Positions 52,476-61,144 of a DNA stretch of 64,000 nt are shown piece after piece. A program made the translations under genes and the position numbers. Numbering within the stretch: position 1 is the first letter of the stretch; each line of letters begins with the position of its first letter. The notes below the pieces were generated by a model. It ran no database searches. It was not told the DNA's origin and saw only the letters and a list, made by a program, of their open reading frames with translations. Origin of the DNA: Mycobacterium xenopi. GTDB lineage: Bacteria > Actinomycetota > Actinomycetes > Mycobacteriales > Mycobacteriaceae. Where the stretch lies: contig NZ_AP022314.1 in assembly GCF_009936235.1 (NCBI RefSeq), positions 2,108,001 through 2,172,000 of the forward strand, read 5' to 3'.

Positions 52476-52608
52476 GAATCGGCCTTTCTGCCACCGGTCA
52501 ACGGTTGGATCCAGTGTGCGCTGGGCAATGTGATCTGCGCCGCAAAACCGGTGCGGTGAGGTGAGGAACACATTTACGGCCGCGGGCAAATCCGCAACAG
52601 TAGTTAGT

Positions 52609-52752
52609 ATGACTTCACAACTGACGCCCGAACGTTCGACTTCGCGTCGCACCAAGACGGACGAGACCCGCGAACGCGTCTTTTTGGAGCCCTGGTTTTG
52701 GATGGCGGTGCTTTGCATGATCGCCATGGTTTTGCTCGTCGTGTTCGGCTGA
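52609..52752 (+). CDS. small single-helix membrane protein
   Basis: 47 residues: a polar, basic N-terminus (SQLTPERSTSRRTKTDETRE) and one C-terminal membrane helix (FWMAVLCMIAMVLLVVFG). The ribosome site is weak. Small tail-anchored proteins of this kind are easily missed in annotation. No homologue is recognised with certainty. It precedes cobD by 132 bases. Confidence 0.55.
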   Translation: MTSQLTPERSTSRRTKTDETRERVFLEPWFWMAVLCMIAMVLLVVFG

Positions 52753-52884
52753 TCGGCAAACGGTGCGCCTGTCCCCACCCATGGCTTCGCCACGTTGAGC
52801 ATCCAGATCCAATACGGACCCGGCTCATCGGCGGCCACACCCACCTCCCGGGTCGCGCGGCAGCGGGTATGAGACCCTGCCGGG

Positions 52885-53856
52885 ATGCGGATATTGATCC
52901 GCCGGGCCCGGCTGGCCGGGGTCGCGCTCGGCTACCTGGCCGATCTGCTGCTGAGTGACCCGAAACGCGGTCATCCCGTCGCCGGTTTCGGCGGCGTGGC
53001 CGCGCTGTTGGAGCGGATCACCTACCGGGACAACAGGATTGCCGGCGCTGTTCATGTCGGCGTCCTGGTCGGCGCGGTCGGCGTGCTGGGGACGACGCTG
53101 CAGCGAGCGGCAGAGCGCCGGGGCCCGCGGTGGTCCATAGCCGCCACCGCCACCGCCACCTGGGTAGCGCTTGGCGGGACCTCGCTGATTCGCACGGCCG
53201 AGGCGATGGCAGAACTGGTCCGCCGCGACGACATCGAAGCCGCGCGCGCCCTGCTGCCGTCGCTGTGCGGGCGTGACCCAGCCCGCCTCGACGCAGCCGG
53301 GCTGACCCGTGCGGCGGTGGAATCCGTGGCCGAGAACACCTCCGACGCTCACGTGGCACCGCTGCTCTGGGCGGCGATCGGTGGAATGCCCGCGGTGTTG
53401 ACGTATCGCAGCATCAACACACTGGACTCCATGATTGGGCATCGCTCGCCGCGCTATTCCCGATTCGGTTGGGCCGCAGCACGATTGGACGATGCCGTCA
53501 ATTATCTCGGCGCTAGGGCCACCGCTGCGCTGACAGTGGTGTGCGCGCCCGCCGTAGGCGGCTCACCGTCCGGCGCGCTGCGGGCCTGGCGTCGTGACGC
53601 CCCGCGACATCCCAGCCCCAATGCGGGGGTCGTGGAGGCGGCGTTCGCCGGGGCGCTGGGCGTGCGGCTGGGCGGTCCCACGCACTACGGCTATCAACTG
53701 CAGATCCGGCCGACGTTGGGGGAGGGGCCGACGCCGTCGGGGGCCGATCTGCGCCGCGCGGTGCTGCTTTCGCGGCTGGTGCAGACGGTGTCAGCTGCCG
53801 CGGCGGCGGTATGCGCCGCAATCGGATTCAGCGTCGCCGGCCGTAACGGTCGGTGA
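52885..53856 (+). CDS. cobD: adenosylcobinamide-phosphate synthase CobD
   Basis: 323-residue membrane protein of the CbiB/CobD family: LGYLADLLLSDPKRGHPVAGFG near the start, VAENTSDAHVAPLLWAAIGG, YRSINTLDSMIGH and HPSPNAGVVEAAFAGALGVRLGG. It attaches the aminopropanol arm in cobalamin synthesis. Orthologous to Rv2236c. Its 3' end overlaps the convergent SURF1 gene by 29 bases. No cobalamin riboswitch is seen upstream. Confidence 0.93.
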   Translation: MRILIRRARLAGVALGYLADLLLSDPKRGHPVAGFGGVAALLERITYRDNRIAGAVHVGVLVGAVGVLGTTLQRAAERRGPRWSIAATATATWVALGGTSLIRTAEAMAELVRRDDIEAARALLPSLCGRDPARLDAAGLTRAAVESVAENTSDAHVAPLLWAAIGGMPAVLTYRSINTLDSMIGHRSPRYSRFGWAAARLDDAVNYLGARATAALTVVCAPAVGGSPSGALRAWRRDAPRHPSPNAGVVEAAFAGALGVRLGGPTHYGYQLQIRPTLGEGPTPSGADLRRAVLLSRLVQTVSAAAAAVCAAIGFSVAGRNGR

Positions 53857-54649
53857 GTTTCTCCTCGACGGTCATCGGCGCCGCGGTGGCGCCGGTTGGG
53901 GTTTTCCGGTCCGCCCTGCGGGCGCGGACCTCAGAAAACACGAAATAACCGAGTCCGATCGGCGCGAGGACGCCGAACATGATCCACTGGATCCCATACG
54001 ACAGAAACGGCCCGGCATCGAGGCGTGGCACGCCGATCACCCCGAGCCCGCCCGGCTGGTTCTCGACCAGCTGCAGATACGACCCGGCCAACCGGACCCC
54101 GGTGAGCGCCGCGATTTGAGCAGTGTTAATTGAATACACTTGCTGGACACCGTCTTTGAAGAACGGCTCTTTACCTTGTGCGCTCGCTTCGGAGTTGCGC
54201 AGCCGCGCGGTGATGGTCACCGTGCCCCTGGGCGGCGGGGGTATCGGCGGCACCTGCGAGCCCTGCTCGGGACGCACGTAACCGCGGTCGACCAGCACGG
54301 TGGGTCCGCCGTCAACGACGAACGGCGCCAATACCTCGAACGCCGGATCACCGTCGACCACTCGCAGCCGGGCCAGCACCTGCACCTCGGGCAGGTAATG
54401 TCCGGTGGCCGTCACTCGACGCCACTGCGCATCGGGTGCTGACGAATCCTGCTGTGGAAGAAGGTCTTTCAACGGAACCGGCGCAGTGTTCAGCGAATGC
54501 TCGATCTGGCTGTTCTCTCGGGAGGTCTTAGCGTTCTTGCCCAGTTGCCACGGCGCCAGCACGGTAAAGCACAGGTAGGTGAACGCGATCACCACCAGCG
54601 CCAGGGCCAGCCATCCCGGCCGCAGGAGGAACGCGAAGCGTCGCATCAA
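53828..54649 (-). CDS. SURF1 family cytochrome oxidase assembly protein, Rv2235-like
   Basis: 273 residues with the family's two membrane helices, one near the N-terminus (WLALALVVIAFTYLCFTVLA, followed by PWQLGKNA) and one near the C-terminus (IQWIMFGVLAPIGLGYFVF), and a soluble domain between. The conserved VLVDRGYVRPEQG and LDAGPFLSYGIQW segments are visible. SURF1 helps assemble cytochrome aa3 oxidase. Its start overlaps the ptpA stop (ATGA). Confidence 0.9.
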   Translation of the reverse strand: MMRRFAFLLRPGWLALALVVIAFTYLCFTVLAPWQLGKNAKTSRENSQIEHSLNTAPVPLKDLLPQQDSSAPDAQWRRVTATGHYLPEVQVLARLRVVDGDPAFEVLAPFVVDGGPTVLVDRGYVRPEQGSQVPPIPPPPRGTVTITARLRNSEASAQGKEPFFKDGVQQVYSINTAQIAALTGVRLAGSYLQLVENQPGGLGVIGVPRLDAGPFLSYGIQWIMFGVLAPIGLGYFVFSEVRARRADRKTPTGATAAPMTVEEKLTDRYGRRR

Positions 54650-55140
54650 CGATGCCCGTTCTGCGCGAGCCGCTCGTCAACCCACTGGTGCAGGCCCGGC
54701 AGCGCGGCTTCGATGACGGCGAAGACCTCTTCGAAGTCGTGATGATCGCCGTAGTAGGGGTCGTCGACGTCGAGCGCGTACCCGCCCGAACGGGGATCGA
54801 AGGATCGCAGCATCCGTATCCGGGCGGCGTCGACTCCCCATTGCTGCAAGAGCCGGGCATGGTTGCGGCCAAGCGCTACCAGCAAGTCGGCAGCCAGGTG
54901 GTCGGCATCGACCTGGGCGGCGCAGTGGTCGGTCGGGTAACCGTGTGCGCGCAGCACCCTGGCGGCGCGCTCGTCGACGCACTTGCCCACGTGCCAATTG
55001 CCGGTGCCCGCACTGGTTACCCGCACGGCGTCGTGCAGGCCGCGCTGGCCGATCTGGTGGGCAAACATCTTCTCGGCCATCGGCGAACGGCAGATATTGC
55101 CGGTGCAAACGAACGTGATATGCAGGCGGGGATCAGACAC
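54646..55140 (-). CDS. ptpA: low-molecular-weight protein tyrosine phosphatase PtpA
   Basis: 164 residues. The P-loop VCTGNICRS gives nucleophile Cys12 and Arg18; the general acid lies in DVDDPYYG (Asp127), directly followed by Tyr129 and Tyr130, the equivalents of the tyrosines phosphorylated by PtkA. In M. tuberculosis PtpA is secreted and blocks phagosome acidification. It overlaps ptkA by 8 bases and SURF1 by 4. Confidence 0.94.
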   Translation of the reverse strand: MSDPRLHITFVCTGNICRSPMAEKMFAHQIGQRGLHDAVRVTSAGTGNWHVGKCVDERAARVLRAHGYPTDHCAAQVDADHLAADLLVALGRNHARLLQQWGVDAARIRMLRSFDPRSGGYALDVDDPYYGDHHDFEEVFAVIEAALPGLHQWVDERLAQNGHR

Positions 55141-55804
55141 CTAACGCCCTCCGCAGCTCGGCGACGGTCGCGACGTGCGTCGCGCCCGGCGCGCGGTCCT
55201 CGGCGAAGTCGGCCTGCCCGTATCCCCACCCGACGACCACCGTGTCGATGCCGTGGGCGGCAGCGCCTTCCACGTCATGCCAGCGGTCGCCGACCATGAC
55301 CACCCGCTTGGGCAACGGCTGCAGCTGGGCCAGGGCATAAGCCAGCACGTCGGTCTTGCTGCTGCGAGACCCGTCGACGCTGGCCCCGGCCACAACATCG
55401 AAATGCTCGGCGATCCCCACGTGGGCCAGGATGCGTCGCGCGGTCGGCTCGGCCTTGGAGGTGGCCACGGCCAGCCGCACGCCCGCGGCGCGCAAGTCGG
55501 CCAGCAGCGGCTCGATGCCGGCGAAAACCCTGCTGTTGACCCATCCGCGGGTGCTGTAGTCGGCGCGGTAGGCAGCGATCGCGGCGTCGGTGTGTTGGCC
55601 CAGCCCCAACGATGCCAGCGTGTGATGCATGGGCGGGCCGACGATCCGGGCGGCCAGGTCGCCGTCGGGAACGGGGGCCCCGACCTGGCGCAGCGCATGG
55701 CAGAAGCTGGACACGATACCGCCCGCGGAATCGGTGAGGGTGCCGTCAAGGTCGAAGATCACCAGCTGCGGGCGGTCAACCCGAGCGGACACGGGGTGCG
55801 TCAC
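55133..55804 (-). CDS. ptkA: HAD-fold protein tyrosine kinase PtkA, short N-terminus
   Basis: 223 residues with HAD motif I VIFDLDGTLTDSA, motif II VATSK, a conserved lysine in SSKTD and motif IV MVGDRWHDVEG. M. tuberculosis PtkA (Rv2232) autophosphorylates and phosphorylates PtpA. The recalled orthologue has about 70 extra N-terminal residues that are disordered. Here the frame stays open upstream of the GTG at 55804 and retains an RINDN-like trace, but no start codon is seen, so the short form is expected. It is the first gene of the ptkA-ptpA-SURF1 operon. Confidence 0.9.
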   Translation of the reverse strand: MTHPVSARVDRPQLVIFDLDGTLTDSAGGIVSSFCHALRQVGAPVPDGDLAARIVGPPMHHTLASLGLGQHTDAAIAAYRADYSTRGWVNSRVFAGIEPLLADLRAAGVRLAVATSKAEPTARRILAHVGIAEHFDVVAGASVDGSRSSKTDVLAYALAQLQPLPKRVVMVGDRWHDVEGAAAHGIDTVVVGWGYGQADFAEDRAPGATHVATVAELRRALGV

Positions 55805-55889
55805 GTTCTCATTGTCGTTGATGCGCTCGCCGTCCTGCGTGCCACGCTCCGGAACGCCGCCGCGCCGCCGACTACTGTTTGACCCTGTG

Positions 55890-56931
55890 ATGCGTCTGGA
55901 CCCGGGCCGATTGACGGCGGCGCGGTATCACGGTGATCAGGCTGCGGCGCCGGGCATGCTCGATTTCGCCGTCAATGTCCGCCATCGGCAACCGCCCGCC
56001 TGGCTGGTGCAGCGGCTAGCGGGCCGGCTGGCCGATCTGGCCCGCTACCCCAGTCGCAGCGATGAGGCCGCCGCGGCCGATGCGGTGGCCGCCCGTCACG
56101 CCGCGCCCCCGCCGAGGTGGCGCTGCTGGCGGCGCGGCCGAAGGTTTCGCGTTGTTGGACAACCTGCGCCCGACCCGGGTGGCGCTGATCGCGCCGTCGT
56201 TCACCGAACCGGATGCGGCACTGACCGCGGCCGGCCTGCCTGTGCACCATGTGGTGCTGCCGCCGCCCTTCCGCCTGGCCGACGCGAGGGTTCCCGACGA
56301 CGCCGACCTGGTGGTCGTGGGCAACCCCACCAACCCCACCTCGGTGCTACATCCCCGCGAGCAGATCCTCGCGCTGCGCCGGCCGGGCCGGATCGTCGTG
56401 GTCGACGAGGCATTCGCCGACTCGGTTCCCGGCGAGCCCGAGTCGCTGGCCGGTGTTGCGCTGCCGGATGTGCTGGTGTTGCGCAGCCTCACCAAGACCT
56501 GGTCGCTGGCCGGGTTGCGGGTGGGTTACGCGCTCGGGCCCCCGGAGGTGCTGGCCCGGCTGACCGCGCGGCGCGCCCACTGGCCGGTGGGCACCCTGCA
56601 GCTGGCGGCCATCGCAGCGTGCTGCGCGCCGGAGGCCGTGGCCGAGGCCGAGGCGGGTGCGCTGCGGTTGGCGGAGTTGCGCGCCCAGATGGCCACCGCC
56701 CTGGAATCAGTGGGCGTCGACGTGGTCAACGGGCGGGCGCCGTTCGTGTTGTTCAGCACCTCAGGTGCCGAGCTGTTGCGAAAGCACCTGCAGTGCAAGC
56801 ACATAGCGGTACGGCGCTGCGACACGTTCGTCGGGCTCGATGGTCGGTACCTGCGCGCGACGGTGCGACCGGAGTGGCCGGTACTGGTGGACGCGATCGC
56901 CCAGCTCACTGCGACCGGGGTGCGGCGATGA
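55890..56931 (+). pseudogene. cobC: CobC-like aminotransferase (threonine-phosphate decarboxylase type), frameshifted
   Basis: Starts MRLDPGRLTAARYHGDQ and reads normally through ARYPSRSDEAAAADAVAARH. At about 56100-56140, in a GC-rich run, the coding signal moves to another frame that carries GGAAEGFALLDNLRPTRVAL, GNPTNPTS, VVDEAFADS and the PLP-lysine region LRSLTKTWSLAGLRVGYALG. Expected residues between the two parts are spread over two frames, as if two single bases were missing. Intact, it would be a PLP enzyme of about 350 residues resembling Rv2231c, proposed to supply aminopropanol phosphate for cobalamin. Sequencing error is as likely as decay, since all catalytic motifs are kept. 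Confidence 0.75.
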
Positions 56932-58066
56932 CCGTGAAGCTGCGCGATGTGATCGACCTGTTCGACCAGGCCTACCCGCCGCAGCTGGCCCAACCGTGGG
57001 ATTCGGTCGGGCTGGTGTGTGGCGATCCCAGCGAGCCCGTCGAATCGGTGACGATCGCGATCGACGCGACCGCGGCGGTAGTCGACGCGGTGCCCGAGCG
57101 TGGCCTGCTGCTGGCGCATCATCCGCTGCTGTTGCGCGGCGTGGACACCGTCGCCGCCAGCACACCCAAGGGCGCGCTGATTCATCGCCTGATCCGCACC
57201 GGGCGGTCGCTGTTCACCGCGCACACCAACGCCGACTCGGCGTCGCCGGGGTCTCCGACGCGCTCGCGCAGGCGCTCGGCCTGACCGTGGAGGGCGTGCT
57301 GGAGCCGCTGGCGGGCAGAGCCGATCAAGACAAGTGGGTTATCTACGTGCCGCCCGAGAACGCCGAGGCGGTGCGGGCGGCGGTGTTCGCCGTGGGTGCC
57401 GGCCGCATCGGCGACTACTCGTGCTGCAGCTGGAGTGTCACCGGCACCGGGCAGTTCCTGGCGCACGACGGAGCATCGCCGACCATCGGGAGCATCGGCA
57501 CCGTCGAACGGGTGGCCGAGGACCGGGTCGAAGTCGTCGCACCCACACGGCTGCGGGCCGACGTGCTCTCGGCGATGCGCTCGGCCCACCCCTACGAGGA
57601 GCCCGCGTTCGACATCTTCGCGCTGGCCCCGCCGCCCACCGACACCGGGCTAGGCCGCGTTGGCGCACTGCCCCAACCGGAACCGCTGCGCGCGTTCGTG
57701 TCTCGTGTGCGCGACGCACTGCCAGCGACGTCGTGGGGGGTGCGCGCAGCCGGGGATCCCGAGCTGCCGGTGTCGCGGGTCGCGGTGTGCGGCGGGGCCG
57801 GGGACTCGCTGCTGGGCGCCGCGGCAGCGGCCGATGTGCAGGCCTACGTCACTGCCGACCTTCGTCACCATCCTGCCGACGAGCATCGCCGGGCCTCCGA
57901 CGTGGCCCTGGTCGACGTCGCGCACTGGGCCAGCGAATTCCCGTGGTGCAACCAGGCCGCCGACATCCTGCGATCGCGCTTCGGCGAGTCGCTGCCGGTG
58001 CGGGTGTGCACCGTCTGCACCGACCCGTGGAACCTTGAGACAGAAACCGGGGGAGGCCAGCAATGA
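56928..58066 (+). pseudogene. Nif3/DUF34 family protein, one-base frameshift
   Basis: Starts at 56928 inside the cobC stop region (ATGA). The first 107 or so residues read KLRDVIDLFDQAYPPQLAQ, WDSVGLVCGD, LLAHHPLLLRG and FTAHTNADSASPG, with metal ligands HH and the HTN-D motif. At 57251-57262 one base appears missing from a G-run; the coding signal continues as GVSDALAQALGLTVEG and ends with ITADLRHH-like VTADLRHHPADE and VDVAHWASE. Restoring one G joins the frames exactly. The family binds two metal ions and has been called GTP cyclohydrolase type 2; its true role is uncertain. Rv2230c-like. Confidence 0.8.
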
Positions 58067-58800
58067 AAGCCGCAGTGGCACAACAGCGTTCGTTGCTCGA
58101 GCTGTCGGAGTTGGATGCCGAGTTGTCACGGATCGCGTACCGGGCCGAGCACCTGCCGGAACGGCAGGAATACGAGCGGGTGCAGGCCGATCACAACGCG
58201 GCCAATGATCGGCTGGCGGCCGTTCGAATTGCGTTGGAGGACCTCGACGCTCAGGTGTCGCGATATGAGTCCGAGATCGAGGCGGTGCGGCAGCGCGAGG
58301 ACCGCGACCGGTCGCTGCTGGCGTCGGGAGCGACGGACGCCAAGCAGCTCTCGGAGCTGCAGCACGAGCTGGAGACCCTGCAACGCCGCCGGGCCAGCCT
58401 GGAAGATTCGCTGTTGGAGGTGATGCAGCGCCGCGAGGAACTGCAGGCCCAGCAGACCACAGAGCTGGCGGCGATCGACGCGCTGCAGGCCGAACTGGCG
58501 CGCGCCCAGCAGGCCCTCGACACCGCGGTTGCCGAGCTTGACCGGATCCGCCAGCAACGCACGTCGCGGCGCGACGAGCTGACCGCGGCACTGGATGCTG
58601 ACCTCGTTGCCCTCTACGAGCGACAGCGCGCGGCCCGCGGCGCCGGCGCCGGGCCGTTGCAGGGCCGCCGCTGCGGCGCCTGCCGGATCGAGATCGACCG
58701 TGGCGAGCTGGCACGGATTTCGGCCGCCGCTGACGACGACGTGACGCGTTGTCCCGAATGCGGTGCAATCTTGCTGCGGGTCAAGGACTTCAATCAGTGA
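58063..58800 (+). CDS. coiled-coil zinc-ribbon protein, Rv2229c-like
   Basis: 245 residues: a long N-terminal coiled coil (about 5-185, rich in Glu, Gln, Arg and Leu heptads) and a C-terminal C4 zinc ribbon formed by RCGACRIEI and RCPECGAIL. This is the actinobacterial DUF164-type family. Structural relatives bind nucleic acid or flagellar/secretion components, but no role is fixed. Its ATG overlaps the Nif3 stop (ATGA), and its stop overlaps the next GTG (GTGA), so the four genes from cobC form one coupled operon. Confidence 0.9.
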   Translation: MKAAVAQQRSLLELSELDAELSRIAYRAEHLPERQEYERVQADHNAANDRLAAVRIALEDLDAQVSRYESEIEAVRQREDRDRSLLASGATDAKQLSELQHELETLQRRRASLEDSLLEVMQRREELQAQQTTELAAIDALQAELARAQQALDTAVAELDRIRQQRTSRRDELTAALDADLVALYERQRAARGAGAGPLQGRRCGACRIEIDRGELARISAAADDDVTRCPECGAILLRVKDFNQ

Positions 58801-59906
58801 AGGTCATCGTGGAGGCCGACGGCGGCTCGCGGGGCAACCCGGGGCCGGCGGGCTACGGGACGGTGGTCTGGAACGCCGACCACTCGACGGTGCTGGCCGA
58901 AAGCAAGCAGGCCATCGGCCGGGCCACCAACAACGTCGCCGAATACCGGGGCCTGATCGCCGGTTTGGACGAGGCAGCGAAAGTCGGCGCCACCGACGTC
59001 ACGGTGCTGATGGATTCCAAGCTGGTGGTCGAGCAGATGTCGGGGCGCTGGCAGGTCAAGCATCCCGACATCGTCGAACTGTACAAGCGGGCCAAGGCGC
59101 TGGCGTCGAAGTTCGACCGGATCAGCTATGCGTGGGTCCCCCGCGAGCGCAACTCGCACGCCGACCGGTTGGCCAACGAGGCGATGGACGCCGCCGCCGA
59201 GGCCGAAACCGCTGCGGTGCGGCCCATGACCGAGGCACGCGAAACAGCGCCGGCGGGCGGCATCCCAACCCCGCCCGGCTGGACCGGTGCGCGCGGCGCC
59301 CCCACCAGACTGTTGCTGTTGCGCCACGGGCAGACCGAGTTCTCGGTGCACCGGCGCTACTCGGGGCGCGGTGACCCGGCGCTGACCGACCTGGGCTGGC
59401 GGCAGGCCGACGCTGCGGCACGTTACCTGGCGCAGCGGGGCGGGATCAGCGCCGTGGTGACGTCACCGCTGCAACGCTGCCACGACACCGCGACGGTGGC
59501 GGCCAAAGCGCTGGGTCTGGACGTGGGCGTCGACGACGACCTGATCGAAACCGACTTCGGCGGCTGGGAGGGACTGACCTTCGCCGAGGCCGCCGAACGC
59601 GACCCGGAACTGCATCGCCGCTGGCTCCGCGACACCAGCACCACACCACCCGGCGGGGAAAGCTTCGACCAGGTGCACCAGCGAGTGCTGCGGGCGCGCG
59701 ACCGGATCATCGCCGGGCACACCGGCACGACGGTGCTGGTGGTGTCGCACGTGACGCCGATCAAGATGCTGTTGCGGATCGCGCTGGACGCCGGGCCCGG
59801 CGTGTTGTACCGCTTGCACCTCGACCTGGCGTCGCTGAGCATCGCCGAGTTCTACCCCGACGGGGCATCCTCGGTGCGGCTGGTGAACCAGACGGAGTAT
59901 TTGTGA
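58797..59906 (+). CDS. bifunctional RNase HI / histidine acid phosphatase, Rv2228c-like
   Basis: 369-residue fusion. N-terminal RNase HI (1-135) has acidic residues in VEADGGSRGNPG, NNVAEYRG, LMDSKLVVEQ and SHADRLANEA. After a Pro/Ala linker, a phosphoglycerate-mutase-fold phosphatase (about 175-369) has LLRHGQTEFS, a conserved SPLQRCHDTA and VVSHVTPIK. The GTG at 58797 lies in the upstream stop (GTGA). In M. tuberculosis Rv2228c the first half cleaves RNA in RNA/DNA hybrids and the second half is an alpha-ribazole phosphatase (CobC-type) of cobalamin synthesis. Presence with cobC and cobD supports that second role. Confidence 0.94.
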   Translation: MKVIVEADGGSRGNPGPAGYGTVVWNADHSTVLAESKQAIGRATNNVAEYRGLIAGLDEAAKVGATDVTVLMDSKLVVEQMSGRWQVKHPDIVELYKRAKALASKFDRISYAWVPRERNSHADRLANEAMDAAAEAETAAVRPMTEARETAPAGGIPTPPGWTGARGAPTRLLLLRHGQTEFSVHRRYSGRGDPALTDLGWRQADAAARYLAQRGGISAVVTSPLQRCHDTATVAAKALGLDVGVDDDLIETDFGGWEGLTFAEAAERDPELHRRWLRDTSTTPPGGESFDQVHQRVLRARDRIIAGHTGTTVLVVSHVTPIKMLLRIALDAGPGVLYRLHLDLASLSIAEFYPDGASSVRLVNQTEYL

Positions 59907-59926
59907 CGGGCCGACGTCCGCGGCTC

Positions 59927-61144
59927 TCATGGGGCAGGGGTGAACTTCACCGGCAGCGCGACCGGCGACCGGAACGCCACCCCGACGACCCGCGGCTTCG
60001 GTGCGTTCGGGTCTAGCCGCAGATCCGGCAACCGGTCCAGTAGCGCGTTGATCGCCACGCTGGCTTCCATCCGCGCCAGATGCATGCCCAGGCACAAGTG
60101 CGGCCCCCCGCCGAATGTCAAGTGCGCGATGTTTTTTCGGGTCGGGTCGAAACGGTCCGGGTCCGGGTAGCGCGCCGGGTCCCGGTTGGCGGCGGCGACG
60201 CTGACGTTGACGTTGGTGCCCGCGGGGATCTCCACGCCGTCGAGCACGCAGTCGCGGGCCGCCACCCGCATGACCGAGGTGATCGGCGGCTCCCAGCGCA
60301 ATGCTTCTTCGAGGGCACCGCGCACCAGGACACGGTCGGCGCGCACCGCGTCGAGCAGCGCGGGCTCACACAGCAGCGCGGTCAGCAGGTTGCCGGAAGC
60401 CCGATACGTCGTCTCCACGCCGGCCGGCAGAATCAGCAGCAGGAACGCGAAGATCTCGTCGTCGGTCAAGCGGGCGCCGTCGATCTCGCTCTGCGCCAGC
60501 GTGCTGATCAGGTCGTCTTGTGGGTCGCGGCGCCGCTCGGCAAGCACCGTCGCAAAGTACTCCTTCAACGCCGCCGAGGCGGCGATACCGCGATCCCAGT
60601 CGTAAACCACGTTGAGCAGCTCGATCGAGAGCCGTTGAAAGCGCGGGTAATCCGCGCGCGGTAAGCCCATGATTCGGGCGATGACCTGGACCGGAAACGC
60701 GAAGGTGAACTCGCGCACCAACTCGGCGCGCCCGCGCGGCGCGAACCGGTCGATGAGCTCGTCGACCACCACCTCCACCAGTTCGCTGCGCCACCGCTCC
60801 AGCAGCGTGGTACGAAACGACGGCGACACCAGGGCGCGGCTGGCGCGGTGCTCGGCGCCCTCCAGTTCCAGCAGGGTGCGCCCCATCACCGGGCCCATGA
60901 TCTGCTCATAGATCGACGAGGAGAACCTGTCGGGGTTGGTGAGCACCGCCTGGCATTCGTCGTAGCCGAGCACCGTCACCCCCGCCACCCCCAGGGTGTG
61001 GCTGGCCGTCTCGGTAAACGGATTGCCCACCATCACACGATGTTTCGTCCGCGCTTCGCGCAGCCGCTCGTGCACGTTCTCCACCTGCATGAGCAGCCCG
61101 CCCTGCAGTTCGGCCGGGTCGAATTCGTCGACGGCCGGGTTCAC
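59927..61144 (-). CDS. cytochrome P450
   Basis: 405 residues with I-helix LPAGVETTYRA, K-helix EEALRW, NRDPARYPDPDRFDP and heme loop FGGGPHLCLG. The I-helix lacks the usual acidic residue before the threonine pair except the Glu in GVETT, which is normal in many actinobacterial P450s. Its start overlaps the stop of the D-aminoacylase-like gene by four bases, so the two are coupled. Family not assigned. Role in oxidising a substrate shared with the two upstream hydrolases is inferred. Confidence 0.9.
   Translation of the reverse strand: MNPAVDEFDPAELQGGLLMQVENVHERLREARTKHRVMVGNPFTETASHTLGVAGVTVLGYDECQAVLTNPDRFSSSIYEQIMGPVMGRTLLELEGAEHRASRALVSPSFRTTLLERWRSELVEVVVDELIDRFAPRGRAELVREFTFAFPVQVIARIMGLPRADYPRFQRLSIELLNVVYDWDRGIAASAALKEYFATVLAERRRDPQDDLISTLAQSEIDGARLTDDEIFAFLLLILPAGVETTYRASGNLLTALLCEPALLDAVRADRVLVRGALEEALRWEPPITSVMRVAARDCVLDGVEIPAGTNVNVSVAAANRDPARYPDPDRFDPTRKNIAHLTFGGGPHLCLGMHLARMEASVAINALLDRLPDLRLDPNAPKPRVVGVAFRSPVALPVKFTPAP

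Noticed and set aside
52753..52884. Possible cobalamin riboswitch before cobD
   Set aside because: The gap is short and lacks the B12-box and the expected helices.
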